Part shown: piece by piece, positions 1-8,580 of the stretch
How positions within the stretch are numbered: the stretch's first letter is position 1
How the letters are laid out: every line of letters starts with the position of its first letter
From: Flavobacterium sp. MC2016-06
Lineage (GTDB): Bacteria; Bacteroidota; Bacteroidia; Flavobacteriales; Flavobacteriaceae
Direction: 5' to 3'
Assembly (NCBI RefSeq): GCF_009711165.2
Contig: NZ_WMID02000020.1
Location: 1-64,000 of the forward strand
DNA: 64,000 nucleotides
Translations under genes and position numbers: made by a program
The notes under the pieces: model-generated
Seen by the model: only the letters and a program-made list of their open reading frames with translations
What the model was told of the DNA's origin: nothing
Databases searched by the model: none

Positions 1-40
1 TGGTACTGCAGTTTTGTGGGAGAGTATGTCGTCGCCTTTC
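1..40 (+). rRNA. rrf: 5S ribosomal RNA, 3' end only
   Basis: The first forty bases match the conserved 3' strand of bacterial 5S rRNA, with the GGTACTGC and GGGAGAGTA blocks followed by GTCGTCGCC. The rest of the gene lies before the window. A strong terminator follows at once, as expected at the end of an rRNA operon. The exact 3' end is uncertain by a few bases. Confidence 0.85.
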
Positions 41-44
41 TTTA

Positions 45-78
45 AATCCTCATCATTTATTTGATGAGGATTTTTTTT
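45..78 (+). terminator. rRNA operon terminator
   Basis: A perfect 11-bp stem (45-55 with 62-72) with a six-base loop is followed by a run of T. It sits directly after the 5S sequence and should end the rRNA operon. I see no gene or clear signal between 79 and 279. Confidence 0.85.
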
Positions 79-279
79 GTTTTATAAAATTTGCAAATTT
101 ATTCGATCAAAACCAAAATGTTATTAAGAGATTGGATAATCTGAATAAGAAAAAATCTATATTCCTAACTCCTCTAAATTGCGGATCAACACTAAAATCG
201 GAGTAGCAAAAATTAAGCATAAATATAATGTTGTATATTTTGTAGGTTCAAAATAATTTTAAAGGTTCTAAATCAGATT

Positions 280-2655
280 TTAATTTCGATTAGCACTGCT
301 GGCTTGTCTAATGGCTTTTGAATCGGTTAAATTAAAACGATAAACAAAACTGAGACGATATCTAGCGGCATTTGGACTTGAGTTTTCTGTAAATAAATAA
401 TCTGTGCCAGTAGTAGTGGTCTTATTTTGACGTAAATTGAAGGCATTAGTGACATCAAATACAAGTGTAGCTTTGTCTTTTAATAAAATTTTACTTAGAC
501 CAAAATCAATTGATTGTAATGCAGCATTTTTGCTTTGTGCATTGTGTTGAGCACCACGGAAATTATAACGACTCTGAAAACTGTATTTAGCAGGTAGTTT
601 TATCTGTGCATTTAGACGTCCAGTAAAGGTTTTTCCATCATAATCAAGATTTTGTTGCATATAACTTCCTTTTTGTTCGTACTGATAAAAATTTAATTCT
701 GTATTGATCTGTAACCATTTGAGCGGATTATACAGTGTTGAAAGTTCGATACCACTGCGTGTTTCATATTGAATATTTATTGGTGTTGTATAGAAGATAT
801 CATTTTCACGATAGGTATAATCTTGAATATAACCTTTCTCTCGTTGATAATAAACAGAAGGATTCAGAGTTAATTTTTTCCATGTTTTAAGAAATGCCAA
901 TTCAAATATATCTGAATAAGATGGATTGAGCTCTGGATTTCCAATATATTGTGCATTTAAATCCGTTAGTTCGTTAAAAGGATATAAAGCATATAATGGT
1001 GGACGATTGATACGCTTGCTGTAATTTAATTGTAAAGTCGAGGCATCAAATTTATAGCTCATATTAACACTAGGAAATAATTTATTATATTTTTTTTCAT
1101 CACTATAGGTATTTTTAATATCTGTGATAGAAACGCGTGTAAATTCAGTCCTTAAACCTATCATATAAGTGAAATGGTTGATTTTGTCACTAAATTGAGT
1201 ATAGGCACCAGTTATATTTTCGGTGTAATCCATTTGATTGTCAATGTTTTGATAAACTACCCAGTTATTGTCTTGCTGTTCTTCTGCTAAAAAATCACTG
1301 GTGACTTTACGGATCTCAGTTTTTATTCCAAATTCGAATGTAGAGACGCTATCAATAGGCTGTATAAAATCACTCTTGGCAAGGAAGTCTTTACTGCTCC
1401 CTGTTGAATTTGTCCTAATGCCAGGATATGTCAATGTAGTTGGTAATAAACGCTGTGTAGAAAGATCCCAATTTTTATTGCTGTTCCACCAGTCATATTG
1501 AACATCTACAGTCCATTTTTTCGCTTTTTGTTTAAATGTGCGTGTATAATTTAACTCTAATTGATTGTATTCTCGTTTTTCTAATGATTTGCCTTTTCTT
1601 GTTAATACACTATCTTCTATAGCATCTGCATTACTGTAATCATACAACAAATGAGTTTTATCATTATCATGTGTGGCATTCTTTAAAAAAGCAGCCGTAA
1701 TGGCTTGATGCTCATTAACAAAATAATCTGCACCAAAATAAAGCAATTTACCATCATCGTGACGATTCTCATTCTGCACACGGTTTAGTATAGATGTTGT
1801 ACCATTATTAACTGTTGATTGATTGGTAGTGTAAAGTCCTATATAATCTGAAGAACGTATACTGAAGTTTGAGAAGATATTGATCTTATTTGATTTATAA
1901 TTAATACTTGGATTTATACGACTATCATTAGGCGATCCAGCAACAAATCTTACTTGCCCATTAAAACCGCTTTTTTTATTTTTTTTCAATATAATATTGA
2001 TGATACCAGCCGAACCAGAGGCATCATATCTTGATGAAGGATTCGTAATTACTTCTATCTTATCAATCTGGTCGGCAGAGATTTGATCAAGTGCATTGTT
2101 TTGAGTAAGACCCGATTGACGTCCATTTATGAATACCAATACATTACTGTTGCCTCTAAGACTAACCGTTCCTGTTGGACTAACTGCTACAGACGGTACG
2201 CCATTTAAAACATCACTAGCTGATCCATTCTGAGACAGTACATCTTTGCCTGCTTCAAAAACTTTTTTATCGAGTTTTAGACTGATATTTGGTTTTTCAG
2301 TATTAATTTCGACTGCGCTCAATTGAATGGAATTCGTTTGCAAAATAATGCTACCGAGTTCTATTTGGGTTTTATCAGGTGTAATTTCTAATGATTGATA
2401 ATAATCTTGATATCCCATAAAACTGAAAGTGATTGTCATTTTACCGAGTGGCAATTTCTCGAGATGAAAAATACCATGGTCATCTGTAATTGCAATGACT
2501 AGTGTTTTGAGTGCGCTATCTTTTACTGCTACTGTTACATATGGCAAAATTTCTTTGGTTGTGTTATCCTGCACTGTACCAGAAACAGTGTTTTGCTGCG
2601 CAGTTGCAGTAAGTTGATAAAATAGGATAAGGGTGCTGATTAGTAGTGTTTTCAT
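280..2655 (-). CDS. TonB-dependent-receptor-like outer-membrane beta-barrel protein
   Basis: A 791-residue outer-membrane protein. Residues 1-19 form a signal peptide ending at AQQ. About 22-110 is a carboxypeptidase-regulatory-like beta-sandwich, starting VSGTVQDNTTKE and containing the FSFMGYQDYY turn. A plug-like domain follows at about 135-225, with LRGNSNVLVFINGR and IDKIEVITNPSSRYDASGSAGIINI, then a long beta-barrel rich in aromatic and Asn residues. This is the family that ends in an OMP_b-brl_3-type barrel, rather than a SusC. It probably imports or exchanges a small ligand, but the ligand cannot be read from sequence. It is divergent from the two-component pair at 2765-5100, about 110 bp apart, which makes those proteins plausible regulators of it. 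The protein is full length for the family. Confidence 0.9.
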   Translation of the reverse strand: MKTLLISTLILFYQLTATAQQNTVSGTVQDNTTKEILPYVTVAVKDSALKTLVIAITDDHGIFHLEKLPLGKMTITFSFMGYQDYYQSLEITPDKTQIELGSIILQTNSIQLSAVEINTEKPNISLKLDKKVFEAGKDVLSQNGSASDVLNGVPSVAVSPTGTVSLRGNSNVLVFINGRQSGLTQNNALDQISADQIDKIEVITNPSSRYDASGSAGIINIILKKNKKSGFNGQVRFVAGSPNDSRINPSINYKSNKINIFSNFSIRSSDYIGLYTTNQSTVNNGTTSILNRVQNENRHDDGKLLYFGADYFVNEHQAITAAFLKNATHDNDKTHLLYDYSNADAIEDSVLTRKGKSLEKREYNQLELNYTRTFKQKAKKWTVDVQYDWWNSNKNWDLSTQRLLPTTLTYPGIRTNSTGSSKDFLAKSDFIQPIDSVSTFEFGIKTEIRKVTSDFLAEEQQDNNWVVYQNIDNQMDYTENITGAYTQFSDKINHFTYMIGLRTEFTRVSITDIKNTYSDEKKYNKLFPSVNMSYKFDASTLQLNYSKRINRPPLYALYPFNELTDLNAQYIGNPELNPSYSDIFELAFLKTWKKLTLNPSVYYQREKGYIQDYTYRENDIFYTTPINIQYETRSGIELSTLYNPLKWLQINTELNFYQYEQKGSYMQQNLDYDGKTFTGRLNAQIKLPAKYSFQSRYNFRGAQHNAQSKNAALQSIDFGLSKILLKDKATLVFDVTNAFNLRQNKTTTTGTDYLFTENSSPNAARYRLSFVYRFNLTDSKAIRQASSANRN

Positions 2656-2764
2656 ACTACAAGATTAACAGATAAAATGCAATACAGCTTTTAAAAACAT
2701 GTCAACGGCTCTAAGAGCTTCTGAAATGCATTCTTCTATTTGATATTTATTATATCTTTATCTC

Positions 2765-4408
2765 ATGCATCGTTTTATACTTTTTATCGTCTTTCTACTG
2801 ATCATGTTTTCTTCATGTAAACATGACGTAGATTATACTGAATCAGATCCTTTTTATTGGAATGGCAGTAAGTTCGAGCAACATTACCCAGAGAAAATGA
2901 GTAACTCTATCTTTAAAGTTAAGATTCCTGTAAGGCTTCTTAAACGTGACCAATCTGAGCCATTGGGTTTACAGATTAATGGTTTTGGGGCTTTTGACGT
3001 TTATTGGGATGGTATTTTATTGGGAAATAATGGTCAAATGGCTAGTTCGAATCAAATTGAAGTGCCCGGAACTGAAACTTCTTATTATCAAGTTCCTGAG
3101 AAATCTGCTAAAATAGGCAGTCATATTGTAACGTTAGTCGGAACACAAGCCTCATTAGGAGATGAACAGCGAGGTATTGATGTGAAACTGGAAAGCTACT
3201 TGCAGCTGCTGCGTGCGCCATTGATTATTATGTCTTTTATGAATCTTATGGCGGGAGCTTTCCTCATTGCCGCTATTTATTATTTTTTCCTGTATATCAA
3301 TAGCAGTCGAAAAGAAGTTGCAGTATTGCTTTTTGGAATAATCTGCCTGCTTTTCTTCAGTTTGTTAATCATGGAATATGTTAAGTTTTACGTTACTATA
3401 CCTTATACCAAATTTTACATAAGGCTAGAAATTATCGGATGGCTTACTTTTGCAATCTCGCTATTAGTTCCATGGTATTTTATACTTCAGTTTAGTTTTA
3501 AAAAAAAGGGATTGTTTTTACTGCTTTTAGTGATCTCGCTTATTTCAATTTATATTGTTAATTATCGCCATTATGATTTTACTGCTATGCGGTTTAGTTA
3601 TGTTATGTGGTTTGCTTCTGTGGCGATTACAAGTAACGCAGTAATCCGAAAAATAAAAGGGGGACTAATTGTATTAGCTGGTTTGCTGGTAAGTGCAATA
3701 GTTAATTATTTTATCGTGTATGACTTTGGCTTGTTTATTACTTTTACCATCATTGTACTTTGTATGCTTTATCTGCATACTATCCGTGCGAAAGCTATAG
3801 AAGAAGCTCATAACGCTTCTTTGTTACTCTCATCAAGATTGCAATTGGAGCTCATTAAAAAAAATATTCAACCGCATTTTCTTCGTAACACTTTAACTTC
3901 TTTGATTGATTGGGTAGAAGAATCGCCAAAGCAAGGAGTTGTTTTTATTCGTGCATTGGCAGATGAGTTTGATATTATGAATGATATTGCAGAAAACACT
4001 CTCATTCCAATTCGACAAGAGATAGAATTATGCAGAAAGCATTTAGAAGTCATGTCTTTTCGTAAAGAGGTTTGTTATGAATGGAAAGAAAAGGGCATTG
4101 ATGAAAATGAAAATATTCCACCTGCGATTTTTCATACTATTTTAGAAAACGGAATTTCTCACAGTCTGACTCCATTGCAAGGCTGTATTTATTTTACTTT
4201 AAGTTTTATTAAAGGAGACGGCTATAAACAATATATGCTGTTAACTTTGGCAGAAAACCGCCAGACAAAGAAAAATAAAAGTAGTGGTACAGGTTTTAAA
4301 TACATTAAAGCTAGATTAACAGAAAGTTACGGGACCAATTGGTGTTTTGATTCTTTTTCGGTAGATAACGGCTGGTTGACAACTATTAAAATTTTTGATA
4401 AAAGATGA
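2765..4408 (+). CDS. LytS-like sensor histidine kinase
   Basis: A 547-residue membrane sensor kinase. The N-terminus MHRFILFIVFLLIMFSSC looks like a lipoprotein signal with Cys18. An extracytoplasmic beta-rich domain follows to about residue 150. Several membrane segments lie between about 153 and 345. A cytoplasmic kinase of the His_kinase (LytS) type follows, with phospho-acceptor His371 in IQPHFLRNTL. The N-box is ENGISHS, in a short and rather degenerate ATPase region. The stop overlaps the ATG of the response regulator gene (ATGA), so the two are translationally coupled and should form one phosphorelay. The signal it senses is unknown. The neighbouring outer-membrane receptor is a possible target of the pathway, by inference only. 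Confidence 0.88.
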   Translation: MHRFILFIVFLLIMFSSCKHDVDYTESDPFYWNGSKFEQHYPEKMSNSIFKVKIPVRLLKRDQSEPLGLQINGFGAFDVYWDGILLGNNGQMASSNQIEVPGTETSYYQVPEKSAKIGSHIVTLVGTQASLGDEQRGIDVKLESYLQLLRAPLIIMSFMNLMAGAFLIAAIYYFFLYINSSRKEVAVLLFGIICLLFFSLLIMEYVKFYVTIPYTKFYIRLEIIGWLTFAISLLVPWYFILQFSFKKKGLFLLLLVISLISIYIVNYRHYDFTAMRFSYVMWFASVAITSNAVIRKIKGGLIVLAGLLVSAIVNYFIVYDFGLFITFTIIVLCMLYLHTIRAKAIEEAHNASLLLSSRLQLELIKKNIQPHFLRNTLTSLIDWVEESPKQGVVFIRALADEFDIMNDIAENTLIPIRQEIELCRKHLEVMSFRKEVCYEWKEKGIDENENIPPAIFHTILENGISHSLTPLQGCIYFTLSFIKGDGYKQYMLLTLAENRQTKKNKSSGTGFKYIKARLTESYGTNWCFDSFSVDNGWLTTIKIFDKR

Positions 4409-5100
4409 AGATCCTGATTATTGAAGACGAAGCCCGAATTGCTAAACGGATAGAAAGAATGACTCGAAATTTCTTCGATAAAGATTTGCAGATTTTAGTT
4501 TGCGATTCGTTGGAAAATGGACTAAACACTATTGAAAATAACCCAATTGATTTGCTTTTATTAGATTTAAATTTAAATGGAGAAGACGGATTTGATATTC
4601 TACAAGCATTTGTTGCACATTCCTTTCAAACCATCATTATTTCGGCATATACAGATAAAGCAATTACTGCATTTAATTATGGAGTATTAGATTTTGTACC
4701 TAAGCCGTTTGATGAAAATAGATTAGCGCAAGCCTTTATGCGTTTTACGGTAACAGGAAAACAATCAGGCGGAGATACTCAGTTTTTAGCAGTAAAAAAA
4801 GCAAAGACTATTAGACTCATAAGTATGAAAGAGATTAGATATATTAAAGGAGCGGGAATTTATACTGAATTGCATTTATCAGACGGTCGTATAGAACTGC
4901 ATGATAAATCTTTAGAAGCATTAGAAAAACTACTTCCCGAAACATTCGAGAGAATACATAAATCCTTTATTTTGAGTTGGCATGAAGCAGATAAGCTTAT
5001 TGTCGAAGCTGGTGGTAAATACAGTATATTGCTTAAAAATTCCGAAGTTTTGCCAGTAGGCCGTTTAAAATATAAAGAAATTAGACATAAACTAATTTAA
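4405..5100 (+). CDS. LytTR-family response regulator
   Basis: A 231-residue DNA-binding regulator. Residues 1-115 are a receiver domain with acidic IEDE near the start, phospho-acceptor Asp54 in LLLLDLNLNGEDG, and the conserved Lys in VPKPFDE. About 130-231 is a LytTR DNA-binding domain, with RLISMKEIRYIKGAGIYTELHL and a typical IHKSFILS block. It overlaps the upstream kinase gene by four bases, so it is its cognate partner. A long convergent terminator follows. Target genes are not visible from sequence; the receptor gene at 280-2655 is the nearest candidate. Confidence 0.93.
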   Translation: MKILIIEDEARIAKRIERMTRNFFDKDLQILVCDSLENGLNTIENNPIDLLLLDLNLNGEDGFDILQAFVAHSFQTIIISAYTDKAITAFNYGVLDFVPKPFDENRLAQAFMRFTVTGKQSGGDTQFLAVKKAKTIRLISMKEIRYIKGAGIYTELHLSDGRIELHDKSLEALEKLLPETFERIHKSFILSWHEADKLIVEAGGKYSILLKNSEVLPVGRLKYKEIRHKLI

Positions 5101-5102
5101 GC

Positions 5103-5158
5103 TTATTCAAAATTAAAGCCTCCAAGTGAATTAATTTGGAGGCTTTAATTTTGAATAA
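5103..5158. terminator. Bidirectional terminator between convergent genes
   Basis: A perfect 23-bp inverted repeat (5103-5125 with 5136-5158) with a ten-base loop lies between the LytTR gene and the convergent GH3 gene. The A-rich and T-rich outer arms make it usable in both directions. Confidence 0.85.
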
Positions 5159-5173
5159 GATCAATACAATTTC

Positions 5174-7801
5174 TTATTTTTCTATTTGAATAACCTGAGT
5201 TACAATATTACTCTTTATTTGATTTTTTTCATCAGGCTGAGAGCCGCCAACAGCAAGTTTTACTTTACCAAGGTATTCTTTTAAACTGCCTTCAGCAGTA
5301 ACATACGATAAATCTTCAGGAGAAAGAGTAAAGGAGATTGTTTTACTTTCACCCGATTTTAAATTAATACGTTCAAATCCTTTTAGGCTTTTTAGCGGTG
5401 CTTTTATAGATAAATCTTGATTAATAACATACAATTGAGCAACTTCTTCACCTTCTGTTTTACCAGTATTGGTTATTTTGACAGAAACTGTAGTAGTTTC
5501 ACCTTTTTTTATTGTCGAAGAAACTTTCAATTGTTCGTATTTAAAACTAGTATAACTAAGTCCGTAACCAAAACCATAAAGCGGAGCGCCTTTAAAATAT
5601 CGATACGTTTTGTTATCCATTCTATAATCTATAAAAGAAGATAAATCCGAATCACTTTTATAAAATGTAACAGGCAACCTTCCTGCCGGATTATAATCTC
5701 CAAAAAGAATATCAGCTGTCGCGGTTCCTGCAGCTTGTCCACCATACCAAGCATTAAGGATTGCAGGAATATTTTCTGCTTCCCACGGAATGGCTATTGC
5801 GCTGCCGGTCATCATTACAAAAATAACTGGTTTTCCTGACGCTTTCAATGATTTCATTAGTTCAGTCTGAACTTCGGGCAGTAGGATAGAAGTACGGTCG
5901 CCGCCTTTAAAGCCTGGAAAATTAACAGGCATTTCTTCGCCTTCAAGCTGTGGAGATATTCCTCCAGCAAAAACAAAAACATCGGCATCTTTATTTCGAT
6001 CTATTATTTTTTTGAAATCGGTTTTCTCAAAATTGCCTGTATTTAAGGCCACATTTGCTTTTCCTTCTCCCTGCCAGTATTCTAAAACTAAGTTATAAAC
6101 GGTACCCTTTTTAGTATTCAATTTAAAGATTTTTTCTCCCCATCGGTTCTTTTTCCATGCATTTATAACTTCTTTCCCGTCAATTAAAAAACGATAACCA
6201 TCATCGGCACTCAATTCAAATGTAATAGAACCATCGTGGTCTGCCGTAAAGTTTGTGGTATAACGTGCCGAAAAATGGTTTGCTTTAATGTTTTTAATAA
6301 CAACTTCGCCTTCCTGCCAGAAGTTATTTATCTCTGTTTCGGTTCTTATCGCTTCAGGATTTCCAGACAAATCAGTATTCGTATAATATTCAGCTTTAAA
6401 ACCTTGTTTTCCGTCATAAGAATATTGATTTTTAAGATTCTGATACACTAATAAAGTATCATTGGTAAAGCTGACTGCTTTTTCATAAACGATTTCGGTA
6501 TTAGGGCTTACTTTTTCTTTAATGCCTTGTAAAACAGTAGTCAGTTTACTTGGAGTTCCGTTGTAATTTCCTAAAATAGAAATAGCATTATCTGCATTCG
6601 GGCCTAGAACCACAATCTTCTTCAAGTTTTTATTTAAAGGCAGAAGATTTTTTTCATTTCGAAGTAAAACCATCGATTGTCTGGCCATTTTTAAAGCATG
6701 TTCTTGATGCTCGGGACTTTCTAAAACAGAAGCAGGAGTTTGAGCATATTTTACCATAGCAGCAGGATCAAACATTCCTAATCTAAAACGTATCATAAAA
6801 AGACGTTTTACAGAAATATCAATCTGTTTCTCACTAATTTTCCCATCTTTCACAGCCAGAATAAGCGCTTTGTAAGCATCTGTACCGCAGTCAATATCGG
6901 TGCCGTGAAAAACAGCATCTGCCGAAGCCGATTCTGCATCAGGATGTGTTTTATGATTTTTAAAAAAATCGTCAATAGCCCAGCAGTCTGAAGTAACATA
7001 ACCATTAAATTTCCATTGATTTCTCAAAATATCAGTCATCAAAATGTCGCTAGCACAACAAGGCTGTGTTCTAAAAGCATTATAAGCACACATAACGCCA
7101 GCAACTTTAGATTCAGTTATCAATTTTTTAAAGGCAGGCAGATAAGTATCCCAAAGTTCATAAGGCGTAACATCAACATCAAAAGTATGTCGTAAAGATT
7201 CAGGTCCGCTGTGTACCGCATAATGTTTAGCACATGCCGCCGCTTTTAAATATTTAGGATCATCACCTTGTAAACCTTCAACAAATGCATTTCCTAAAAC
7301 ACCTGTTAAATAAGGATCTTCGCCATAAGTTTCCTGTCCGCGTCCCCAGCGTGGATCACGAAAGATATTAATATTAGGAGTCCAATAGGTAAGACCAAGA
7401 TAACGTTCGTTTGTTCGATTTAATTCGACCGCTTTATTGTATATCGCTCTTCCTTCTAGTGCAGAATAATCGGCCATTTTAAAAAGAGAATTTTCATCAA
7501 AAGTAGCCGCCATTGCTATAGCCTGCGGATAAACGGTAGTTTTAAAAGGCGTTCTCGCTACACCGTGCAAAGTTTCGTTCCACCAGTCGTAAGCTGGAAT
7601 TTCAAGTCTTGGAATTGCTGGAGAGGAATTCAACATCTGCGATACTTTTTCTTCCAAAGTCAATCGGCTTACTAAATCATTAACTCGTTCTTCAAAAGTA
7701 AGATTAGGGTCTTGAAATATAAATTTTGGAGTTTTGTTTTGAGCTGAACACCAGAACGAAATTAATAATACAATTTGATACGTTATGTTTTTTCTTTTCA
7801 T
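5174..7801 (-). CDS. GH3 beta-glycosidase with PA14 insert (beta-xylosidase/beta-glucosidase type)
   Basis: An 875-residue exported glycoside hydrolase. Residues 1-20 form a signal peptide. The GH3 N-terminal barrel spans about 30-345, with NETLHG, KHY (192-194) and nucleophile Asp272 in GYVTSDC. The second alpha/beta domain starts near 375 and is interrupted by a PA14-type beta-sandwich at about 466-590 (GFKAEYYTN, DGYRFLIDG). It resumes with a loop around LEGEEM (619-624) that could hold the acid/base Glu. A C-terminal Fn3-like domain lies at about 760-855. It should release terminal sugars from beta-linked oligosaccharides in the periplasm or at the surface. Xylosidase versus glucosidase specificity cannot be settled from sequence. 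It is divergent from susC-susD and shares an operator-like motif with it. Confidence 0.92.
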   Translation of the reverse strand: MKRKNITYQIVLLISFWCSAQNKTPKFIFQDPNLTFEERVNDLVSRLTLEEKVSQMLNSSPAIPRLEIPAYDWWNETLHGVARTPFKTTVYPQAIAMAATFDENSLFKMADYSALEGRAIYNKAVELNRTNERYLGLTYWTPNINIFRDPRWGRGQETYGEDPYLTGVLGNAFVEGLQGDDPKYLKAAACAKHYAVHSGPESLRHTFDVDVTPYELWDTYLPAFKKLITESKVAGVMCAYNAFRTQPCCASDILMTDILRNQWKFNGYVTSDCWAIDDFFKNHKTHPDAESASADAVFHGTDIDCGTDAYKALILAVKDGKISEKQIDISVKRLFMIRFRLGMFDPAAMVKYAQTPASVLESPEHQEHALKMARQSMVLLRNEKNLLPLNKNLKKIVVLGPNADNAISILGNYNGTPSKLTTVLQGIKEKVSPNTEIVYEKAVSFTNDTLLVYQNLKNQYSYDGKQGFKAEYYTNTDLSGNPEAIRTETEINNFWQEGEVVIKNIKANHFSARYTTNFTADHDGSITFELSADDGYRFLIDGKEVINAWKKNRWGEKIFKLNTKKGTVYNLVLEYWQGEGKANVALNTGNFEKTDFKKIIDRNKDADVFVFAGGISPQLEGEEMPVNFPGFKGGDRTSILLPEVQTELMKSLKASGKPVIFVMMTGSAIAIPWEAENIPAILNAWYGGQAAGTATADILFGDYNPAGRLPVTFYKSDSDLSSFIDYRMDNKTYRYFKGAPLYGFGYGLSYTSFKYEQLKVSSTIKKGETTTVSVKITNTGKTEGEEVAQLYVINQDLSIKAPLKSLKGFERINLKSGESKTISFTLSPEDLSYVTAEGSLKEYLGKVKLAVGGSQPDEKNQIKSNIVTQVIQIEK

Positions 7802-7867
7802 GCAGTAAATTATTTAGAGATCTAAAAACTATATTTTATTTAAAAATCGTGGTTTCAAAAAAGAACT

Positions 7868-7884
7868 ACAACCGATTGCGTAAA
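7868..7884. promoter_or_regulatory. Operator-like motif, copy 1 (upstream of GH3)
   Basis: ACAACCGATTGCGTAAA lies 67 bp upstream of the GH3 start codon. The core CAACCGATTG is an imperfect dyad around a central CG, the layout favoured by LacI-family regulators. A 16-base stretch, ACAACCGATTGCGTAA, recurs exactly upstream of susC on the same DNA strand. The regulator itself is not encoded in the window. Confidence 0.6.
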
Positions 7885-7979
7885 GAAAAGAAAAATAGTT
7901 TGATTTTGTAAAATTTGAGATAGAAAAGTGATGTAGATGTGTTTTATAAATTAAATTTTTAGGATCAATTGAATGGAAT

Positions 7980-8024
7980 AAAAACCATATAAATAGTTGT
8001 TATAAAAGTATTTATATGGTTTTT
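7980..8024. terminator. Bidirectional hairpin inside the GH3-susC intergenic region
   Basis: A perfect 16-bp inverted repeat (7980-7995 with 8009-8024) with a 13-base loop and T runs on both strands. It looks like a terminator, but no gene lies next to it on either side within the divergent region. It may insulate the two promoters, or be left from a lost gene. Confidence 0.5.
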
Positions 8025-8094
8025 AAGCGAAAAATTAGTTTGATAATATTATAATTTAAAGATCAAAAAGGACTGCAATACTTGAATTTATCAG

Positions 8095-8104
8095 CAACCG
8101 ATTG
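8095..8104. promoter_or_regulatory. Operator-like motif, copy 2 (core only)
   Basis: A third exact CAACCGATTG core lies midway between the other two copies, without the GCGTAA extension. Three identical 10-mers within 600 bp of non-coding DNA is unlikely to be chance, but this copy alone is weak. Confidence 0.4.
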
Positions 8105-8442
8105 TTTCAGTTTAGATTCTTTAAGAGATGTTTGATGTTTAGCGTAACTACAAGTAACTCTTTGATGTAAAAGTAAAATTTTATTTATTTTTTGATAATA
8201 TATAGGTTTTAAGCTTGATTATTTAAAAATAATTAGAATTGATAGATTGATTCTAAGTCTTAGATTTTAAGAATTTAACTTTTTGTGTTTTTTTTAGCAA
8301 TTTTAAAAAACGGTGTTGTTTTTAATAATGTTTTAGATGTTTGATGTTTGGTTTTTATTTAATAATTAAAAAATTAGCTAAAATAATATTTAGTATGTTT
8401 TTTTAAGTTTACTTTTTTTTGTAATTCGTAAAAAAAATAAAC

Positions 8443-8458
8443 ACAACCGATTGCGTAA
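8443..8458. promoter_or_regulatory. Operator-like motif, copy 3 (upstream of susC)
   Basis: ACAACCGATTGCGTAA is identical over 16 bases to the copy upstream of GH3. Its TTG (8451-8453) sits exactly 19 nt ahead of the -7 element of the susC promoter, so a bound protein would cover the -33 element. Confidence 0.6.
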
Positions 8459-8480
8459 TATTGTATTTTTTATATATTTG
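8451..8480 (+). promoter_or_regulatory. susC promoter (Bacteroidota type)
   Basis: TTG (8451-8453), a 19-nt spacer and TATATTTG (8473-8480) fit the Bacteroidota -33/-7 consensus. Transcription would start near 8486, giving a leader of about 95 nt before the susC ATG. Element and spacing are the same as at the SRP RNA gene in this window. Confidence 0.7.
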
Positions 8481-8580
8481 CTATCACTATAATGTATTAT
8501 TGATCTATTGCTGTTTTCTCACAGTACTAAAAATATTAACTAAACCAAAAACCAAATTTTAATTATTTAAATCAATTTTT

